Of a stretch of 64,000 nucleotides of DNA, positions 1 through 13,439 are shown piece after piece. Source of the stretch: Lottia gigantea (lineage: Eukaryota; Mollusca; Gastropoda; Lottiidae); assembly GCF_000327385.1 (NCBI RefSeq), contig NW_008709380.1, forward strand, positions 634,911 to 698,910, in the 5' to 3' direction. A model generated the notes under the pieces. It was not told the DNA's origin. It did not search any database and saw nothing but the letters and a program-made list of their open reading frames with translations. The position numbers and the translations under genes were made by a program. How positions within the stretch are numbered: position 1 is the first letter of the stretch; each line of letters begins with the position of its first letter.

Positions 1-880
1 ATGGTCTCATATACATGCCACTAATGAATAACTTTCTTATAATTAGCTACTTCACGGGATAGATTTACAACAGAAAATATTCCAACAACGTGGCAATATC
101 TCATAATATTATTAATTGATCGAATTTATGTCGTAATCAATAGAAAAAGTTTGTTAAACAGGCAGATGTTTTGTGTAATTCACTCAAATTGAGTGTCAAA
201 TTTCTTGCTAAATTGAACAAGAGAGAACGCAGAACCAGTGTTCATTTATTAACGAACAAAAGGAACTTATTTCTTTACTTTACATCTGAGTTTAGTAATA
301 TCAACTGTTGGTTTTCAGCCTGATTAGACCAAAGATTACATAAGATTGCCAAATGATTATATGATTTAAGAACAGAAATAGAGCTTAAATAAAAGCAAGA
401 AAAATATGAAAAGAGAAAAACAGGTTCCAAGTCAGACATGTATAATAATACTCAATTGAGTCGATATCAAACGATTGTAAAGTTTTAAGAATACCACGAT
501 TTATTCCACAATATTCAAGATAAAATTGGTAGAAATTATTGAAATATCACGAAATACAGATAGCATATATGGAATGAAAATCTTCAATAACTCTTACAAG
601 ACAATAACAGTATTATTTGCTCTCATGTAAATTGATATGACCCAATATCTTCTTTCAACCACTCTGTATTTCAATGCACCAAGGATTGTTTTTCCAATCA
701 GTCTGACCAAGAAACGAATTGTCCCCAATGAATCTCATACAAACGTCCCTTTTAACCCGATTGAGTCCAGGCCCATTGTTCAATGGCGTTTTTTGTTGTA
801 TTTATCGGAAATTTTGAGTCCTTAAGAGCAATTCAGACAAAGCTTTAATCTTTGCTGGCTCAGATGATTGTTCTGTCCAA
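1..880. other. AT-rich stretch, nothing supported
   Basis: I see no gene, array or element here. A 62-codon frame at 637-825 is within chance length. Within it, 771-792 (CCCATTGTTCAATG then GGCGTT) resembles a piece of the SINE copy at 4541-4565. The match is short and the rest of the SINE is absent, so it is not called. Confidence 0.5.
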
Positions 881-887
881 CATCATT

Positions 888-1139
888 CTAAACCAACCGA
901 GTTCGGTTATTAGCTGTATAATTTATGACAGATTTTAAGGTTGACAATAGTATGATTTCCGGAAACGAGATGGTCTGTGGTAATACGCTTGGTCGGTCTA
1001 AGGTTCGTTGCCAGCATTGTACGGATGAGTCTAGGTCAATGTTTGGATAATTTGAAAAAGATGACGATAGATTAATTTCCGAACACGAGATGGACCAGCT
1101 ATTTGATGTGTCATCGAGACACACAAGGTAATGCGTCAA
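888..1139 (-). repeat. 121-bp local duplication carrying an 83-codon frame
   Basis: The segment around 945-973 (ATTTCCGGAAACGAGATGG) recurs around 1066-1093 (ATTTCCGAACACGAGATGG), about 120 bases apart and extending leftwards through GACAATAG / GACGATAG. The minus strand is open for 83 codons from an ATG across both copies, so the predicted peptide repeats itself weakly (WSISCSEINLSSSFS against QTISFPEIILLSTLK). The frame resembles no family I know. The duplication is visible in the DNA; coding is only a possibility, because one duplicated open stretch naturally gives a longer frame. Confidence 0.35.
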
Positions 1140-3740
1140 TATAAATATTGGTCTTTAATTATATATGCTTCGGGTTCTTCCTGACAACAAAATCTCTTCT
1201 GTCTGATGAAAATTACACAAAATATGACAAATACGTTACCATTTAATATTATTAAAAATATTTCTAAAAGCTTGCTATCAAATTTCTAGTCTAGGATTAA
1301 AACTTCATCTCGATTCCTCGGTTATCATTATCATTATACAATAATTGATAGTTGAGAATCCAATTCCAACCAATTTCTCTCTTTAATTCCCTTATTGCCG
1401 AGGTTCCGTTCAATTTTCTCTCAAATTACACCCAAATAAGTAATTTGATACGAAATGAAATTAGTAGGTCATTTTTCAAGAAAATAATATCGATCTTTGT
1501 AAACTCTAAAAGCCTTTTTTTAAAAAAATTAGACACGATTAGCTATCTGAAGCTGATCATATACAAAAATGTGATTGTCAAATCCAATAAATGGCTGTCA
1601 AATTAATAAAGACTGAATTGAGTTTTTGACAAGATGTTTTTCAATAAAATACCCAATTTAAATAAAGAAATTACTGATGGTATTTGTCAAATGTCGGAGG
1701 TTTGTTCAGTCTTTAAGGTCGCCATTTCTCTTAACTGTCATTATCATTGTTCTTGCGAAAAGATGAGCTTTATAACTCAAAAGTGTTCGACGCCTACATC
1801 TTGCCTTTAGAAGATTCATTCATTTTTCACTTGCTGAAATGGACATCACCGCAGTACCTCTCATTTAAAGGGACATAGTATATTTTCGCTTTCGAAAGCC
1901 TCTTGTCCGAGAATTTGCACGAATAATTACTCGATCCTTGGTGGTGGTAAATAATGTAATCGTTCATTACCAGCAAAAGCTTATACAGACTAGGTATTAA
2001 TGGTAGATTACAAATTAATGTCCGCTTCCTGTTAACTGATAGCGCAGACAAGGTAGTTGTGGTAAGTATTTATCTTATGAAGCGATCTGGTATCAACAGT
2101 CAATGGTCCGTGTGATCTCTTTACAACGCAACATCTACAGGCCCTTTCGACGATTAGAGATAACAAAGAGAAAGACACTCCTCGGGCAAAAATAGATTAC
2201 ATACTGTGGTAAAGCATTTCTTCATTAGTCTAAAAGGTGCTCAATTTTAGGAAGATAACCATAGTTACAATCCTTTTGGAGAGTAGTTATTGTTCCTGGT
2301 TTTGTTTATTGGCTTTTATTCTTTTATCTGTCGTTCTTTATTTCTGTCTACTTGAATTTGTCTTGGATATCATATAATTTAGAAGGAAATCGGCGAGGAA
2401 ATTACAAGTATACTGTCATATTAGGAGTCTCAGAATTTCGCGTTTCTGTGAGAACAGGATCGATATCGTAGCAATAGAATGAAAGAAACTATTGCTGTGT
2501 CAACAAAATTGAATGACGAATTTAGATAATAAAACTGAATAACGTATGTCCCTCAGGATCAGCTATAGAATTTTTTGTTACTCTAAAGAAAGAGGCTTAG
2601 AAACGATTTAATAAGCAGCAAATAGTTAGTAGTTTTTTTGTTCCTAACTATATAATAGTTGCCTGTGGAAGTACTGTTGTACGCGATGAGAGTAAACTCA
2701 TTTACAGTTAGGAAATGAACTAACTGAAGACCATTCTGTACCCGTGATAACCAACAACCTATCCATGAGTACAGAGTAATGTATAATCTGAGCCAGTTTT
2801 GTGTATATTCCAACGAACTACCTAAGATAGCCAAAATAGGAAAACCCGAATTTGATCATTCATATAATATACTACACAACAACTTTCAGGCATGATTTAA
2901 TCTGGTTGCATGATTTTTACTATTGTAGTAGTGGCGGGAGTCGCGCGCGAAGCAGACCATGCTTACTCTTTTCGAAAGACCTGATGGTTCTTTTCTTAGG
3001 AGGAATCCACTACTAGATAACTTCTACTCTAGATTTTGCCATGCTTTGGACGAGATTTTGATAAACGGAATTGTCTTACATGTAAGGATTTTTTTATTTA
3101 TCGGACGAACGTTCACCAATTTCCTATTACAATTAATACTGACAATAGTAAATTATGATCATTTGAATATTTCATGTTACAAATGATAAAAGTGTGATAA
3201 CATAGTATATTGCCGGATTAGCAAATCTATTTCATTTTCTAATGGTTACTTGACACGATCGAATTACTCCAAGTTTCTCGTTAACCTAATAAAACAGAAT
3301 TCTGAATGGTAAAGTTATTTTTGTAACATTTTAATAACGAGTGGCATACATATCAAAACATATCACAGTACAATAATTCATTATTCTGTGAACTGAAGAA
3401 AAGATAACTATTGTCAAAATAATATCTCAAATCTAATGATATTATAAAAGGATTCGTGGGCGAATCGTGAATCACGATTACGTCTTAACCCACACGACAC
3501 ATTAGTTTCAACTCAAAAAAGAAGGCCTGATGAGAATTATATTTAAATGTTGCAACGCCCACTCTGTAAAATAGTTTCATAATGGGTTCATATAAACACG
3601 TATGCATGATGGTATAGATATAGCGTACTGTCATTGTATTTTCATTCCAGAGACAGAAAGGAATTTAATGTAGTTCCAAAGGGTCTCCAGAAGAAAATGT
3701 CTCTTAAGGAGATCGTAAAGAGTTTTTTTAAACTTAAACT
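1140..3740. other. AT-rich stretch with one ambiguous open patch
   Basis: No recognisable gene. At about 1820-2065 several frames are open on both strands. On plus, an open stretch runs into GTGGTAAGT at 2057-2065, a good splice donor. On minus, a 74-codon frame covers 1827-2051. They cannot both be coding and I cannot choose, so neither is called. Nothing else stands out. Confidence 0.4.
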
Positions 3741-3744
3741 TTAT

Positions 3745-3845
3745 ACTTACAGCATCGATTCCAATTAACGTCTGTGGGTCGTGCAATTCCACAAGAACTA
3801 GGCGTTTTATAACGTAGATATCGCATATGCCTTAGACATCATTAA
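3745..3845 (+). mobile_element. Degraded copy 1 of the foldback (MITE-like) family
   Basis: Bases 3746-3830 align with the copies at 17640-17760 and, reverse-complemented, 48290-48384. Shared landmarks in order are AGCATCGATT (AGCATCAATT elsewhere), ACGTCTGTGG, TGCAATTCCAC, AACTAGG / AACTAAG, ATAACGTA where the others have ATGACGT, and ATATGCCTT. The second half of the hairpin is not recognisable, so this is a half element or too decayed. The minus strand reads as a short open stretch ending at a GTAAGT donor (3745-3750). That looked like an exon until the match to the other copies showed it is repeat sequence. Confidence 0.6.
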
Positions 3846-4480
3846 CAGCTTTTATATGACTTTATTTACCAGTCATGCAGTCATGTCTGACAAGATAGAA
3901 CATTAGATCATCATTTGACAATTGTTTGCCAGTAATGTCGAGTTGAAGCTATTAAGGTTTTCCAATATAATTACTGGAACTATAAACATATGACGGAATA
4001 TTGGAATGATGCAAGTAGATGGCCCCGATACACATAAAAAGCAAGAAAACTTCTCTACGACCATTTTAATGCCCAATAATCCAAAAGCAATGTTTATGCT
4101 TGAAGTAAATTGGATGCGAAGAAGTGCTTCTTATTAGCCCAGGTAACTGGAGAGTAAACGACCAACAGTCTCTATCTCTGAGCGGAGATTTGCAGTATTA
4201 CTTGTGCATGGGGAGATGAAATATGCTGCAAATAGATCCAGTGAGCTGGAGGGATGTAAGATGGATTTAAAGAAAGCAGATTACCTTCTCCTTATTAATT
4301 TAAAATCGGATTATGAGCTTATGTGGTCACTAACCCAACTTAACATGAGTTATATTAAGACAGAGTTTAATGCAGGTCAAGGCAGTATTCGATAATATAA
4401 GATTATTTTTTCGCATGATAAATGACACATTATCATACAAAATCCTGAAGTGCAATTCCTCAAACTTTAAGTATATGGAC

Positions 4481-4616
4481 AAAACGTTTTGCTGTTCGGA
4501 TGGGACAAAAAACTGTTCATAGGCTGTACACATTAAAGATCCCCATTGTTCAATGCATGGCGTTGCCCGTCCTCATCAGGTGCAGCAAAGTAGGACGTAA
4601 AATTTCATTTTCTATT
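4481..4616 (+). mobile_element. SINE copy C, 5'-truncated
   Basis: Carries the body and tail of the SINE family in plus orientation: TTCGGATGGGAC (4495-4506), CACATTAAAGATCCCC, ATGGCGTTGCCCGTCCTCATC (4557-4577) and the tail AGTAGGACGTAAAATTTCATT. It aligns with the longer copy on the minus strand at 5286-5557 from the GGGAC motif to the tail. No tRNA-like head is recognisable upstream. SINEs are non-autonomous and are copied by a LINE's reverse transcriptase; no LINE partner is visible in this window. Confidence 0.75.
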
Positions 4617-5285
4617 ATTTCAACCTTATTGGTGGTTGCTAATAGAGTCGACTTTTAATGATATCCTTAATTTTCCCTGTTAATGCTTTTTGTCAAAATT
4701 AAAGTATTAAAGGATAGCGATCGGTAGAAATAGGATATAACACTTTTGATTTAACTGAAGTCTGAAAAGAATCAGTGAAGAAACAATTCTACATTTTATC
4801 GATAAGATGTATGTTTTAAATCTAAAAACACGATTTATATTCGTGTTCGATAAAAGAATCCAGTAAAATGATGATTTGTACGTGATAAATGTGTCTAGCA
4901 GGAAATTCCAGCTTTCAATACATTCTTTCAACAAGGATTCTCTGTCAATTCTCAAACTTTAATATGAAGACAAATAAGAGCGGTTAAATAGAATTCCAAA
5001 TGCGTATATATTGATGAAATTAACATCTCCAATGATGGTTTGTTAGCTCAAGATGTCACATCTTCTCCTTACACGAGTCCAATTGTACTATCTGATTGCA
5101 ACGCCACATGCCAATGAGTCATACTCCTTCAACTCTTCATTTTGAAGATGATAGCTACATGACATCGATGGCTATTAGAATACTCAGGAGTACACTGGTT
5201 CAACAATGATAGAATTTAAATGTTTAAAAAGGTCAAGTTGGTGACATACATGAACAAATTTCCAATCGCTGATGGACAATTTAAT

Positions 5286-5557
5286 GAAATGAATGGAGTT
5301 TTGCGTGCTTCTGCATTTAATTGGACTAATGAAGACGGACACCGCCATGAAACTGTCGAGGAATCTTTAACGTGCACAACCTGTAGCAAACGGGGTCGCG
5401 GTTTATTGTCCCAACTAGACGTTTTTTTCTATGTCATTCCCTCCGTCCTGCATCACTGACAAGGGTAACTGGGTTTAAAAATCTGAAGGTGTTATATCGA
5501 CCTATGTCGATTCCGGTTAGCTAGCAAACGTCTAAATCACTGAGCCACCGCGGCTCC
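5286..5557 (-). mobile_element. SINE copy A, near full length with tRNA-like head
   Basis: Read on the minus strand, it starts GGAGCCGCGGTGGCTCAGTG, has an A-box-like TGGCTCAGTGAT and a degenerate B-box-like GGTCGATATAAC about 40 bases later. The body follows (TTGGGAC, CCCCGTTTGCTACAGG, CACGTTAAAGAT, CCGTCTTCATTAG), then the tail CAAAACTCCATTCATTTCA. Total about 270 bp, a usual SINE length. This is the only copy here with the head. A 79-codon plus-strand frame at 5220-5459 is antisense SINE sequence plus flank and should not be taken as a gene. Target-site duplications were not clear. Confidence 0.8.
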
Positions 5558-5841
5558 CATAAGGTTATAAAAACCTAGCCTGAAACATGCGAAAGGTAGG
5601 GTCTCCATGACTCGAAACAAGCTCATGTCTATAGACTAGAATGGGCTTTAATCTATTGTTAACTTATCAATTATTTACTTCCAGACAGCTTTCATGTTGA
5701 ACGATACGTGTAAATGATCAGGTCACACACATTGTGCTATAATAGTACTATCAATAGGGTATCTTAATTTGGATGCCAACCGTTTAGCTGGGATCCTTGA
5801 ATGACATGAACATATTTTAAAGGTGGAAAATTTTGAGCTAT

Positions 5842-5950
5842 GTGGAAATGAAATGAATGCAGTTTTACTTCCTACTTTTCTTGGAGCTATTTGGAAGCGA
5901 TTTGTGAGGCAAAACGACTATCACTTGCAATTGAAGACGGTTGTCTTTCA
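5842..5950 (-). mobile_element. SINE copy E, tail fragment
   Basis: On the minus strand the segment ends AAAGTAGGAAGTAAAACTGC then ATTCATTTCATTT, matching the tails of the other copies. The upstream CAACCGTCTTCAATTG matches their CGTCTTCATTAG region. About 40 bases between these blocks do not match. It lies 285 bp from copy A in the same orientation. The frames at 5823-6032 and 6004-6243 on plus overlap or abut it and are not credible genes. Confidence 0.55.
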
Positions 5951-8900
5951 TATACCATTCCCGAGTTGTCCAGCCTCTATTTTTGAAGACGCTTTAAGCG
6001 TACGTGGCAAAGGAACAGACCTTGACAATTGACGGAAATGATATCATCTTCTTTATTCTGATTTTATGTATGTATGTTATTACTGTTTCCAAAAAGAATA
6101 AAAAAAGAGTGAGGTCCCAATGGCTAGAACACAAAACAACCTGGTCGAAAAATCAGATAAATTCAGTGAGCTATTCTTTTCTCTGTCAAGGACGGTATCT
6201 TCATTTGAATTTCTGTCAGCTCGCAGTTGTATATCCGACTTGACTATGTAAACAGAGGGTAATCCTACGAAAATATCTTCTGGATGACTTGATGGAATGA
6301 AATATTAGATTCTCTAAAAAGTATCTATAATTAATGGAAGCGAAGAAGCAGCGCCATTGAGTTAATCTTAAGGATTTATCACGTACAAAAACCTACATCA
6401 TGCTGTTCAAAACATTGTTAGTTTCTGATTTAGCGCCTTCTCCGTACAGCAACGACAATTTATTGTTGAAACACATATAAATTTCCAGAAAGAAACGAAA
6501 ATTCTGTGAAAAACATATAACAGAGGACGACGGGATGTAATTGTGTGTAATTCTGTAAATTTCAACTATTGACGTCAACATTTCTATCATAGAATCGACA
6601 TAATGTAGTGTAACTCTTCTCTAGAATTTAAAAAAAACAACAAGATAATTGATCGATTACGATGTCAAATAAATTTTTTGTCGAATTAACATCTTTGACT
6701 GATTTCTTTTCGAATTGTCACAAATTGCTCACCCAAGGAATTACATGTTTTAGGTAGACCCAAGATAAAACTTCTGATATTTTTATTTAAATATCATTCT
6801 GTAATAGTTAATAGAAATGGTTGCCATGGGAACCAGAGACAGAATATAGTGTTTTCGTCCAATTGACATTTTTCTTAATACGCCATTAATAGCTAGAGAG
6901 AAAGACTTAATTTTTGAATTCAACCTTTCACAGAAACGTTATTTTTTTCATATAATCTTCTTTTGTGTTTCATATCTATTGTATTTAAAACAATCGTTTA
7001 AATCTTAAGCACAGCAACTGACGAGTAAACATTTTAATAAAATTTTACATAAAGACCTTTTATAATAACATAAACACGATGAATAGAAACAATAGTTGTA
7101 TTATCCTTTTGGAACTTTGAAATCTTCCTTTTGTTTTCTTACCTGAAATATTCCTGGTTTATGCTCCAGGAAGACTTGTTAACAATTCCAATTCGACTAA
7201 GTCATTGCCATATTACATGTACTAATATTCGGTTTGTTAAATAGAATTTGTGACGCATAGACTGCGGTAAATTATTGTTTATATGAAAAATGCATAAATT
7301 CCAATGTGTCAGATAATATATAATGTAAAATTTTACGTTTTATCAATGACGAAACTTTGCAATCCAATTTTGAATCGTTTGACAGTAATATCAACATATT
7401 TAGAGCTTCGGAAGACGTTTCAATTGTTAATTTGATGTTAAATGCCTCATTCGTAGTCAAATAATAAACTGAACTATGAAATGGTTATGACCAGTGTAAG
7501 TGATATATAGTAAGGGCTGATTGTGTAATAACAGATTGTGACCGAACTTCTACATTTGCATCAACTACTGATTGAGAAGACAATAAAAATGAAAAAATTT
7601 TGGTGACATGGATAGATGTTGAAAGAACAAAAAATATGGAATGGTTATGACGCAATACATGTTACTGGTGCAGATAAGTCTCTTCTCTCAGATGGCTTCC
7701 AACAGTTCAGTAAGATAGAAAACAGTAAAACTGATAACTCGAAGCAGGAAGTTGTCTCAGCGGAACAAAAGTACTATAAATCACGAAGCCATGGGACGGA
7801 TCTGACAAATTGCCAGACATTCAAGAAACTAAATTAATATATTTTTACATGAACTTGGTAGACATCATGTCGTATACATACTAACCTATAAAGGCTTCAT
7901 TGATAACGATTGAATTGTAATTTGGTATAACAATGCATATATTAGAAATAAATTAAGAACGGTCGCTATTGACTACATCTTTTGACCTTAATTGACTATT
8001 AAACTCCCTGGCTGGGATGTATAGTTACCAGACCCCTCAAACAATCGGATCATGTGTTTCAGAACGCGTATACCCATCCTAATTAAGAATATTGTATTCC
8101 TTACTAGTACAAAACCCTTTCATAATTCCTTCCTTTGATTTTGAAGTGCACTGAGTCGGCCATTGATGCGATCTGTACAAATGTATATTTTTATTGTTGA
8201 TCACTACAACTATATCACAAGACCTTATAGGTGAAGATAACTGCATTGGAATTGATAAAAAATGCAACAGAGCCTGAATTCCAGGATAAGCTAGACCACG
8301 GAAACTGAATGGAACTGAAAGGGGTACGCTGGAAAACAGTATTTCGTAGTAAAGTATGGGTTATATATACGCACTCTTAAAAAAAACAAATACCATATGG
8401 TATCTTAAGTATCTTTTTAGTCTTACCTCTAAGCATTATACAAAAAGAGTTTAAACACCACTAAGCTGAAACATTTAAAATGATAAAAAATATACCTTCA
8501 GAATCCAGAATGAAGAGCAAATCTTGGTGGAGTCGTAAACTTCGTTACATTTTGTCCTTTTAATAGTTATAATGACATTGTGTCGACATTACTTTGACCG
8601 GAGCAGGAATAATCTATTGATATGGTATCTCGAGAGACTTATGCCTTGATAGCTCCCGACATATTGATAGGAACACATTCTTCTTCCGACTAGAACAATA
8701 ATATAGATAACAACTGTGTGACTTCATTGATTAATCATAAAAGAAATAAATGAATGTCACAGGAACGAGCCCGGATGGATCCTGTTTGCATGGTGTCAAG
8801 TCCGGTGGCTAGGTGTCCATAAAAATAGCAAACGTGGGAAAATTGTGGTCAAACTAATTATTGGATTCACTCCAGTAACATCCGGATCACACCAATGCGT

Positions 8901-11900
8901 GTGGTTCATTTATAATATATGGCTTCAAACTAATTAATTAAATTAAACAAACAGCGAAAATAATTTTAGCACAATAAATATTATTTCTACTAAAAAGCTG
9001 TCAAGGTCAATGGAACAATATGTCTCTATCGATTGTGCTCAAATGCATATTCCTAGCGATTATGTATAACTCTTGTACTTTTCCTATGGTATATACTGTA
9101 GTTGAAAATATGATGGTATTCTGAGAAAATTACTTCACCACTCATTGATAGAATTTGATTGATTAGAGTATGATCAGAAAATTAACACCAACATTTAAAT
9201 TCCACTGCAGACATTGAAACTATCAATACACGTTTGTGCCTAAACTTTTCATTTTACCCCTAACTTCGGGAACTTCATAGAAGTATGATCTGTCTGTGAT
9301 CTGAGAGTGAAAATTTGATTCATGTGATCCTAACGGAAAACAGTTTTTCTGACCAATGTTTTAGCCTTAAAGCCCAAAACGTGTTAGCAGAAAGGTATTG
9401 GACATTTCGGCCATAAATCAAAGTGTTTTATGCCGTGTCCAGATCAAGTTAGTTCCATAAACGAGAGGGTATTTATAGCTTATAGAGTCAACCTTAAAAA
9501 CCCACTGACACCAATCCAATAATATATATCGATATGTCAGACACTGCCAACAATACCGATTCATCTCGACACACAAAGTTCACAAATAGTTTCTAAAGAG
9601 TGTTGTCAGGAACCATTATTTTGGGTAGATGTAGCATGAACTGGAGATATAACCCACTGAATAGTTCTAATTATTATTATGTAGAATCCGATCTTCAATC
9701 AACTGTTCAATTCAAACATGAATAGCTACCAACTTGTTGCCGTGGGCTATTGGTTTATTAGCTCTTGATAACTGAGTATCTCAGCTGTTAAATCGGAACA
9801 TTGAGAAGAATACTAAGTTTATGATACTGGATTGTCTTTAATGAGAGTACATTGACATTGGTTAACATCGTTATTTTATTGGGAATCGTGTCACGGTTTA
9901 AATAGTATCACTGAATACAAAATAATAATTTGTAAAACACCTTTTCGAAAGGTCACCTTACTGACTGGCACTTGATGCTTCTCTTATACTGGCAGTGTAT
10001 CTGAATGAAATTAATTATTAGAACAATGTATGGCTTCAAGGATGAATTGCGTGTTATTATAATCTTTATATAATTCCATTCCTCGGTGTATAACTTGGTC
10101 AAATAAAATCATTATTCTGGAACTAAAGTAAACAGAAAGTAAATCCTTTACTCATATTAAATGGTCATCGCACTGGAAATAATACGATTAGTCATAATGA
10201 TATTCTGGTGTGATATAATAGACACATCAAATAAACTTAATTATTAATATGTGGATGAACTGGAGAGAGCATTATCTAGTCGAAGTGGGGTATGCGGTGC
10301 TGTGTCACCTAAGCCAGCCTTAACCTACAACAAGAGAACATGTAGTGTGTCTCGAATCACACAGAATGATACTTTACAGAATCTGATCTCTTGATGAAGC
10401 ACGGCTCAATGTTGATCCCTGTGTTCGCTGTCATTTGTAATTTCATACCAATTTAGGAATGACTCTGAGAGTGGGCGTCGCTTCCTGAGATATAGTTCTA
10501 TTTTAACCGACAAAATACATTACTTCAAGCTCATAATAACGATGAGGAGTTGACACACCGTTTTGAAAATCTGGAGAACTTCTCAAGGACTTCAGTATTC
10601 AGAAAATTATTGTAGTGAAAATGTTAATGCCATAATATATTTTTTTTCTTGAGGTAAAGTAATGTTCGTGATCGTAGTGAAATATAATACGGCTCCAATT
10701 ATTGCAGAATCATTTTTTTGACATATTGACGAACCTAGCAGTGATTTATACAAAAGAAAAATCACATTAAATCTGTGTTGAGATTGTTCTTTCAAAAAAT
10801 AATGATACAAAGGTTTTGTAATGCCTTATTTACGATAGAGGTTTGATGCCAATTAAAATACCATGACAATGTTGGCCTGATCATTTTGTACTGATAATGA
10901 GGTCTTGGGATAACTTGGAATCCAATTACGACTGTCTGATTCAGCAAGCTAACCTCGAGTCATGGTATTAATTGGAAACAACGAACTCCATGAAGAATCT
11001 AATATTAACGAGGTTAAATATATGAATTAACGTAGACTAACGAATCGTCAGCCTTTCAGATGTAAAAATATCAAAAAATTCCTGAATGCAAATTCTTAAT
11101 ACAGCATATACCTGTAGTAGTATTCAATGTAAATATCTGATTCAAACATGTATTAGTATATGTGAAATGGAAATGTAGCGCTCTAGACATGATACTTTAA
11201 CAGTGAAACTATTTTGTTATTGTATTATTGTATATGATACATTGTCAAATGTATTAAAACCTTCGAATTGAGCTATACATCAGAGCATTGTCTTATTAGA
11301 TTTTCAACAACAACAAAATCAGAACACAATATCAAGAGAGGTTAAAACTTATGTGAAAAAATGGTTCCAAATACAAACAGACAGTTTTTGTAAAGTAATG
11401 ACACTGAAAAAAGGTAAAAAACACCCGATGTGACTATTGAACAAACGGAGAACGTGATATATGAAAACAACGAATCAATCAACCAAAGCGAATTAAAGTA
11501 CAGCACTGGAAATAAGTGGCATATCTTTGTCTACAACTTGAATATTACATTATATACGGTCTGAAAAGCTCTTTTATCATTGGAATGATAAAATGTAACC
11601 TAGTTCGAATAACTGTTATTAAGTCCATAACTATTATTCGTTCAATGGAAACATTGCCAGACATCTTTTAGTACATATCAAACAAAAGTCAATCAACTAA
11701 TAAATAAATAAACTACCTAAACAATTCCATCTCTAGAAAAACACATGGAATGTATTTCATTTTGATTTAATCCCTTCTGACTTTAGTTTAGCGAAGCAGT
11801 GCACATGCACTCTTCCGGAACAATTGATACCTCTCTCCGTCTGGGTCTGAGTCTCTTGGAGAGAGTCCACCTAAGTATTATTGTGACAATTTAATACTTC
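5951..11900. other. Long AT-rich stretch, nothing supported
   Basis: Apart from chance-length frames (at most about 80 codons) I see no exon with good splice signals, no array and no dispersed repeat. The 73-codon frame at 7616-7837 has a hydrophilic, fairly protein-like composition but no other support. On minus, a short open stretch ends at a GTAAGA donor near 7143, too short to call. Confidence 0.45.
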
Positions 11901-11901
11901 T

Positions 11902-12111
11902 TTGTGTTGTTCACAATTCGGAAAGCATTTATCCGATAAAATAGAGTCCCTCACTTCTGAATATTTATGCATTATACTTTTTCGAACGCCATCTTTCGAT
12001 GGTCTGAAGCACATAGGGCTTCGGTTAATGGCCCGCCAGAATGACAAGACGCGTGTTCCAAGATTGTTGTATTATTACCAATTTTGCAAATTTGAATCAC
12101 CATCCTGTTGA
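11902..12111 (+). CDS. Weak candidate open frame, 69 codons
   Basis: An open frame beginning with TTG (no ATG at the start) and ending TGA, with locally raised G+C between 11980 and 12060. The peptide is cysteine-containing and basic in the second half, with no motif I recognise. Length is within chance. It is listed only because its composition differs from the surrounding AT-rich sequence. It could be part of an exon of an unseen gene or nothing. Confidence 0.12.
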   Translation: MCCSQFGKHLSDKIESLTSEYLCIILFRTPSFDGLKHIGLRLMARQNDKTRVPRLLYYYQFCKFESPSC

Positions 12112-12696
12112 ATAAAATAACTAAATACAAAGTTTTGAGATCCGGATCCTAAACCATACTCTTTTTTTCTATCAGGTCACGTTTTCGATCAACACAGTGG
12201 TTAAATCTCATTTAACCAACCCTGTTATCAGATCTAGACTGTATTGTATCTGTTATCTCGACTGAACAGATCTGTTTAAAGGAATGCTATTCAAGACTCT
12301 TTTTTTCAAAAATTTATCTCTCGAACATCCACCTAACAATTTGTCTCTATCACTGAAGAAAGATAATACCCAAAACAATTACAGCCTTTATATACTATAA
12401 ACTATAATTATTAGACATTGATAGATTAATTAGTATTGATTACATTTGTACAGTAATGTCAATGCTCATGCTGGGGATTACATTTTTAACAATGAGAAAG
12501 TAATAGTCTATTAACTTCCGAGCATAGATTTAGGTATTAGCAGCACCTTTTAATAGCATAATCATATAACATCTAAACAATATCTGCAAAAATCATTTTC
12601 GTTTGGCCTTCATATTCGTTTCATAAAATTCCACAGGCTCTACTAGTAACACAATAATTAATATCTCGTCCAAAGAATGGCAAAATAGGAAGTTAA

Positions 12697-12926
12697 AGTT
12701 GTATAGTAGTACATTCCTCCATCCATTATGTGCTTCGAAAAGAGTAAGCATAGTCTACTTCGTGCACGACACCCCCACTACTATAATAGTCAACATCATG
12801 AGATACAAACAGATCTATTCATGCCTGACAAAAGAAATCAGGCAAAATGCACGAAAAAGAAATGTTGTATTCATATTCATATTACAAAATTCTTTATCAT
12901 ATGATGAAACATTCATTACTTTACTT
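12697..12926 (+). CDS. Weak candidate exon ending at a GTAAGT donor
   Basis: The frame is open from about 12697 through CTT at 12924-12926, followed by GTAAGTGC, a strong match to the animal splice donor. TAGTAG at 12704-12709 offers possible acceptor AGs, but with a poor pyrimidine tract. The predicted peptide (about 75 residues) contains a basic stretch near its middle (CLTKEIRQNARKRN) and a hydrophobic end; no domain is recognised. The whole open frame runs to 12959 if unspliced. What is seen is an open frame plus donor; that it is an exon is inference. Confidence 0.18.
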
Positions 12927-13439
12927 GTAAGTGCAATGTCAATTACTTATTCAATTTAACAGACCGTTGAATTTACTTACATGTGTGAAATAGATAAAAA
13001 TAAAATAGCAGTAATATTCTAATAGACCGTTGGCATAAAAATACTCCCATCGCGTTAATAAGTGACGTTTTAAAATCAGTTTGACATTGTTTCAAACGCA
13101 ACGCACTTTAGCTATTTTTTTCATAAAGATTTGAGCGATTTTATTTTCAATCATCGGCAACACGATGGCTGTGATTTGATAAAAATTCAGGTTCCTATTC
13201 GGCTATATATCAGTCATGTTTGTAGCCATATGGTTTGTTAAATTCAACATTGCGTGTGGTATTCTGGTATATAACACTTAATTATATTTTGATATATTCA
13301 GAACGACCGCTTCTAATTTTCTCATTAGAATTTTAAATTTTAATAGCTGCTTGAAATAAGGAAATTGAAAATAGAAATAGATTTGTATTTTTCACACCCA
13401 TGTTATCGTACTAAACGTTAAACTAAAAACCATCTCGAC

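Noticed and set aside
771-795. Possible SINE fragment matching 4541-4565
   Set aside because: The match is about 20 bases with a gap, and no other SINE block is next to it.
1827-2065. Plus-strand exon ending at GTAAGT, or minus-strand 74-codon frame
   Set aside because: Several frames on both strands are open over the same bases, so no single reading can be supported.
5220-5459. 79-codon plus-strand frame that first looked like a gene with a CTTCSKRGRG segment
   Set aside because: Most of it is antisense to SINE copy A (5286-5557).
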